Source: Candidatus Uhrbacteria bacterium
GTDB taxonomy: Bacteria; Patescibacteriota; Patescibacteriia; UBA9934; UBA10169
NCBI GenBank assembly: GCA_003505155.1
Contig: DNYJ01000014.1
Coordinates: forward strand, 4,858 to 11,463
DNA: 6,606 bases
Direction of reading: 5' to 3'
The notes beneath the pieces were generated by a model that saw only the letters and a list, made by a program, of their open reading frames with translations, was not told the DNA's origin and did no database searches. The translations under genes were made by a program, and so were the position numbers. Below, one piece after another: positions 5,094-6,606 of the stretch. Position 1 is the first letter of the stretch; every line of letters begins with the position of its first letter.

Positions 5094-6134
5094 ATGAATG
5101 AATTAACGCCAAAACCAGATTTTATTCTTTACACGTCCCAGGATGGAGATGTGAAATTCGAGGTTTTTTTGCAAGACGAGACGATTTGGCTTACGCAAAA
5201 GATGATGGCGGAGTTGTTTGGGGTCGATGTGAGAACAATCAATGAGCATCTTCAAAATATCTATAAATCGCGAGAATTGAGCGATCAAGCAACTGTCCGG
5301 AATTTCCGGATAGTTCAAAAAGAGGGTGACCGGGATGTTGAACGAGAAATATCTTTTTACAATCTCGACGCTATTATTTCCGTTGGCTATCGCGTCAACT
5401 CTGCCCGTGCAACGCAATTCCGTATTTGGGCGACACGGGTATTGCGAGAGTATATCGTCAAAGGCTTCGCAATGAACGACGAACGTCTCAAACAAGGTGA
5501 GCGTGTTTTCGGCAAAGATTATTTCAAAGAACTTCTTGAACGCGTTCGATCAATCCGCGCAAGCGAACGTCGAATCTATTTGCAGATCACGGATATCTTC
5601 GCGGAATGTAGTGTCGATTATGATCCACATGCTGACGTAACAAAAGATTTTTTTGCGACTGTACAAAACACATTTCATTTCGCGATCACAGGGCAGACGG
5701 CAGCGGAGATTATTTACGCAAAGGCTGATAAGACAAAACCCAACATGGGTCTTACGACGTGGAAACATAGTCCAACAGGACGCGTGCTTGCGACAGATGT
5801 GAAAACAGCAAAGAATTATCTTGAGGAAGCGGATATCAAGCGACTCGAGAGAACAGTATCCGGATTCTTTGATTATGTAGAGAATGTCATCGAGAATAAC
5901 CACGCGTTTACGATGGCAGAGTTTGCACAGAGTGTGAACAAATTCTTGACGTTTAACGAATATCGTATTTTGGACGGGAAGGGTACGATCTCGATGTCGC
6001 AGGCAGAACAAAAAGCACTCTCGGAATATAAAGAGTTCAATAAGACACAAAAAATCGAATCTGATTTTGAAAAGGAGGTGAAGAAGATACGGGGAGATCA
6101 TGCTAAAGAAGATGCTTCACAACAGGAAAACTAA
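5094..6134 (+). CDS. rhuM: RhuM family protein (virulence-RhuM / restriction-associated)
   Basis: 346 residues, the usual RhuM length. After a variable N-terminus the family core begins at KFEVFLQDETIWLTQ (21-35) and runs into a helix-turn-helix-like segment, MMAELFGVDVRTINEHLQNIY (37-57). Next come the family blocks ATVRNFRIVQ, YNLDAIISVGYRVNS and FRIWATRVLREYIVKGFAMN. The C-terminal domain carries KTAKNYL, then KFLTFNEYRIL and SMSQAEQKALSEYKEF, ending in a charged helix. RhuM proteins have no proven biochemical activity; the gene was named in a Salmonella pathogenicity island but is often found between hsdM and hsdS, as here, suggesting a regulatory or accessory role. I chose ATG 5094; TTG 5064 would add 10 residues and abut the inverted-repeat cluster. 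No strong Shine-Dalgarno is visible. Confidence 0.9.
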   Translation: MNELTPKPDFILYTSQDGDVKFEVFLQDETIWLTQKMMAELFGVDVRTINEHLQNIYKSRELSDQATVRNFRIVQKEGDRDVEREISFYNLDAIISVGYRVNSARATQFRIWATRVLREYIVKGFAMNDERLKQGERVFGKDYFKELLERVRSIRASERRIYLQITDIFAECSVDYDPHADVTKDFFATVQNTFHFAITGQTAAEIIYAKADKTKPNMGLTTWKHSPTGRVLATDVKTAKNYLEEADIKRLERTVSGFFDYVENVIENNHAFTMAEFAQSVNKFLTFNEYRILDGKGTISMSQAEQKALSEYKEFNKTQKIESDFEKEVKKIRGDHAKEDASQQEN

Positions 6135-6146
6135 TTTGTTACCCAT

Positions 6147-6349
6147 ATGATTACCAACCCAAGACGCAAAAAACGCATCGAAGAATTTGTTGATAAGGAT
6201 CACAAATTTATGTCCGCGTATTATGATTTGCTCGAATCGGGAACGAGTGATGCTCAACTGAAGCGTGGAATGAAAAAAATGTGAAGAAATTTCCCGAAGA
6301 GTTTGGTTGGTTGCGTGATGCGTTGAAAGAGCTTAGGTATGACGAATAG
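6147..6349 (+). pseudogene. Small ORF between rhuM and hsdS, interrupted by a one-base frameshift in an A7 run
   Basis: ATG 6147 opens a 45-residue frame that stops at TGA 6282-6284 right after seven A residues (6273-6279). Reading one base back from the run continues as NVKKFPEEFGWLRDALKELRYDE to TAG 6347-6349. One additional A would join both halves into a 67-residue protein, strongly charged and probably helical. The joined frame overlaps the hsdS ATG by 11 nt, as expected for a genuine operon gene, which is the main argument that the joined product is real. I do not recognise a family; there is no signal peptide or membrane segment. The shift could be a sequencing error, a phase-variation state, transcriptional slippage, or a true mutation. 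A 16-codon frame (6100-6150) ends in ATGA overlapping this start and might couple its translation. Confidence 0.5.
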
Positions 6350-6606
6350 TGAAAATTGGAAACTAACGACGCTTGGGGAGGTGGCTACTTTACAACATGG
6401 TTTTTCATTTCAATCAGGAAGTTTTGTTTCAAATGGCAAACTTCCCGTTATTCGAATTGGAAATATTAAAGATTGGAGAGTGGTTGTAAATGATGCAGTT
6501 TCGGTTGAAGAAGATAATCAACTGGCACCATATGTCATTCGAAGGGATGATCTCATCATTGCTTTAACAGGTGGTGATGTTTCTAATTTAGAAACTGCGA
6601 CAGGAA
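6339..6606 (+). CDS. hsdS: Type I restriction-modification specificity subunit HsdS, N-terminal part (3' end outside window)
   Basis: 89 codons are visible before the window ends. The sequence has the opening of an HsdS target-recognition domain: W-K-L-T-TLGEVATLQHGFSFQSG (residues 7-27), then the conserved GKLPVIRIGNIKD block (33-45) and YVIRRDDLIIALTGGD (65-80), which resembles the usual gD-x-LIAxTG element. HsdS contacts the two halves of a split DNA target and dictates the specificity of the HsdM2-HsdS methyltransferase. ATG 6339 overlaps the end of the preceding small frame by 11 nt; a short AGG sits just upstream. The second recognition domain and the conserved helices lie beyond the window, so target specificity cannot be inferred. 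Confidence 0.88.
   Translation, partial: MTNSENWKLTTLGEVATLQHGFSFQSGSFVSNGKLPVIRIGNIKDWRVVVNDAVSVEEDNQLAPYVIRRDDLIIALTGGDVSNLETATG

Noticed and set aside
6071..6080. Strong AAAGGAGGTG Shine-Dalgarno-like sequence near the end of rhuM
   Set aside because: It encodes part of the charged EKEVKK helix, and no start codon follows at a suitable distance; the nearest ATG is 20 nt away.
5550..6101. 183-residue minus-strand frame opposite rhuM
   Set aside because: Cysteine-rich shadow frame opposite a full-length RhuM gene with no family pattern or ribosome binding site.
1..6606. CRISPR array, tRNA or rRNA genes
   Set aside because: No regularly spaced repeats, cloverleaf-like sequence with a CCA end, or conserved rRNA segments were seen on either strand.

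Overview
The window looks bacterial and most like a member of the Candidate Phyla Radiation (Patescibacteria). This rests on tightly packed short genes, a DUF3048 protein, a minimal GIY-YIG protein and a deoxyribosyltransferase-like protein in one run, and mostly weak or absent Shine-Dalgarno sequences. TGA acts as a normal stop (for example at 538-540 and 917-919), so a UGA-recoded lineage is unlikely. The lineage call is inference. All supported genes lie on the + strand.

Region 1 (1-1616) reads as ordinary housekeeping DNA, visibly richer in G+C than the rest. It holds the C-terminal part of a DUF3048 protein (cut by the window edge), a NUDIX hydrolase 1 nt downstream with a good Shine-Dalgarno, a nucleoside 2-deoxyribosyltransferase-like protein, and a small GIY-YIG (UPF0213-type) protein. 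Spacing is 1 to 16 nt, so this is probably one operon.

Region 2 (1617-3301) begins with a promoter (TTGACT, 17 nt, TATGCT). It carries a complete Fic-domain AMP-transferase with an N-terminal self-inhibitory motif, followed 8 nt later by a small alpha/beta hydrolase.

Region 3 (3302-6606) is a type I restriction-modification locus: a strong promoter (TTGACG, 17 nt, TATAAT), a terminator-like hairpin in the leader, hsdM split into two reading frames, a RhuM-family gene, a small ORF with a one-base frameshift in an A7 run, and the start of hsdS, which runs off the window. No hsdR is present; it is expected outside the window.

In an intact system HsdM (with SAM) and HsdS (DNA recognition) form the methyltransferase, and HsdR adds restriction. 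Here hsdM is interrupted between methyltransferase motifs X and I, so the system is inactive, works as two translationally coupled polypeptides, or contains an assembly error. The most unusual non-coding structure is a set of three mutually complementary elements (5016-5062) just upstream of rhuM that can pair in three alternative ways. No gene-free stretch exceeds 300 bases.
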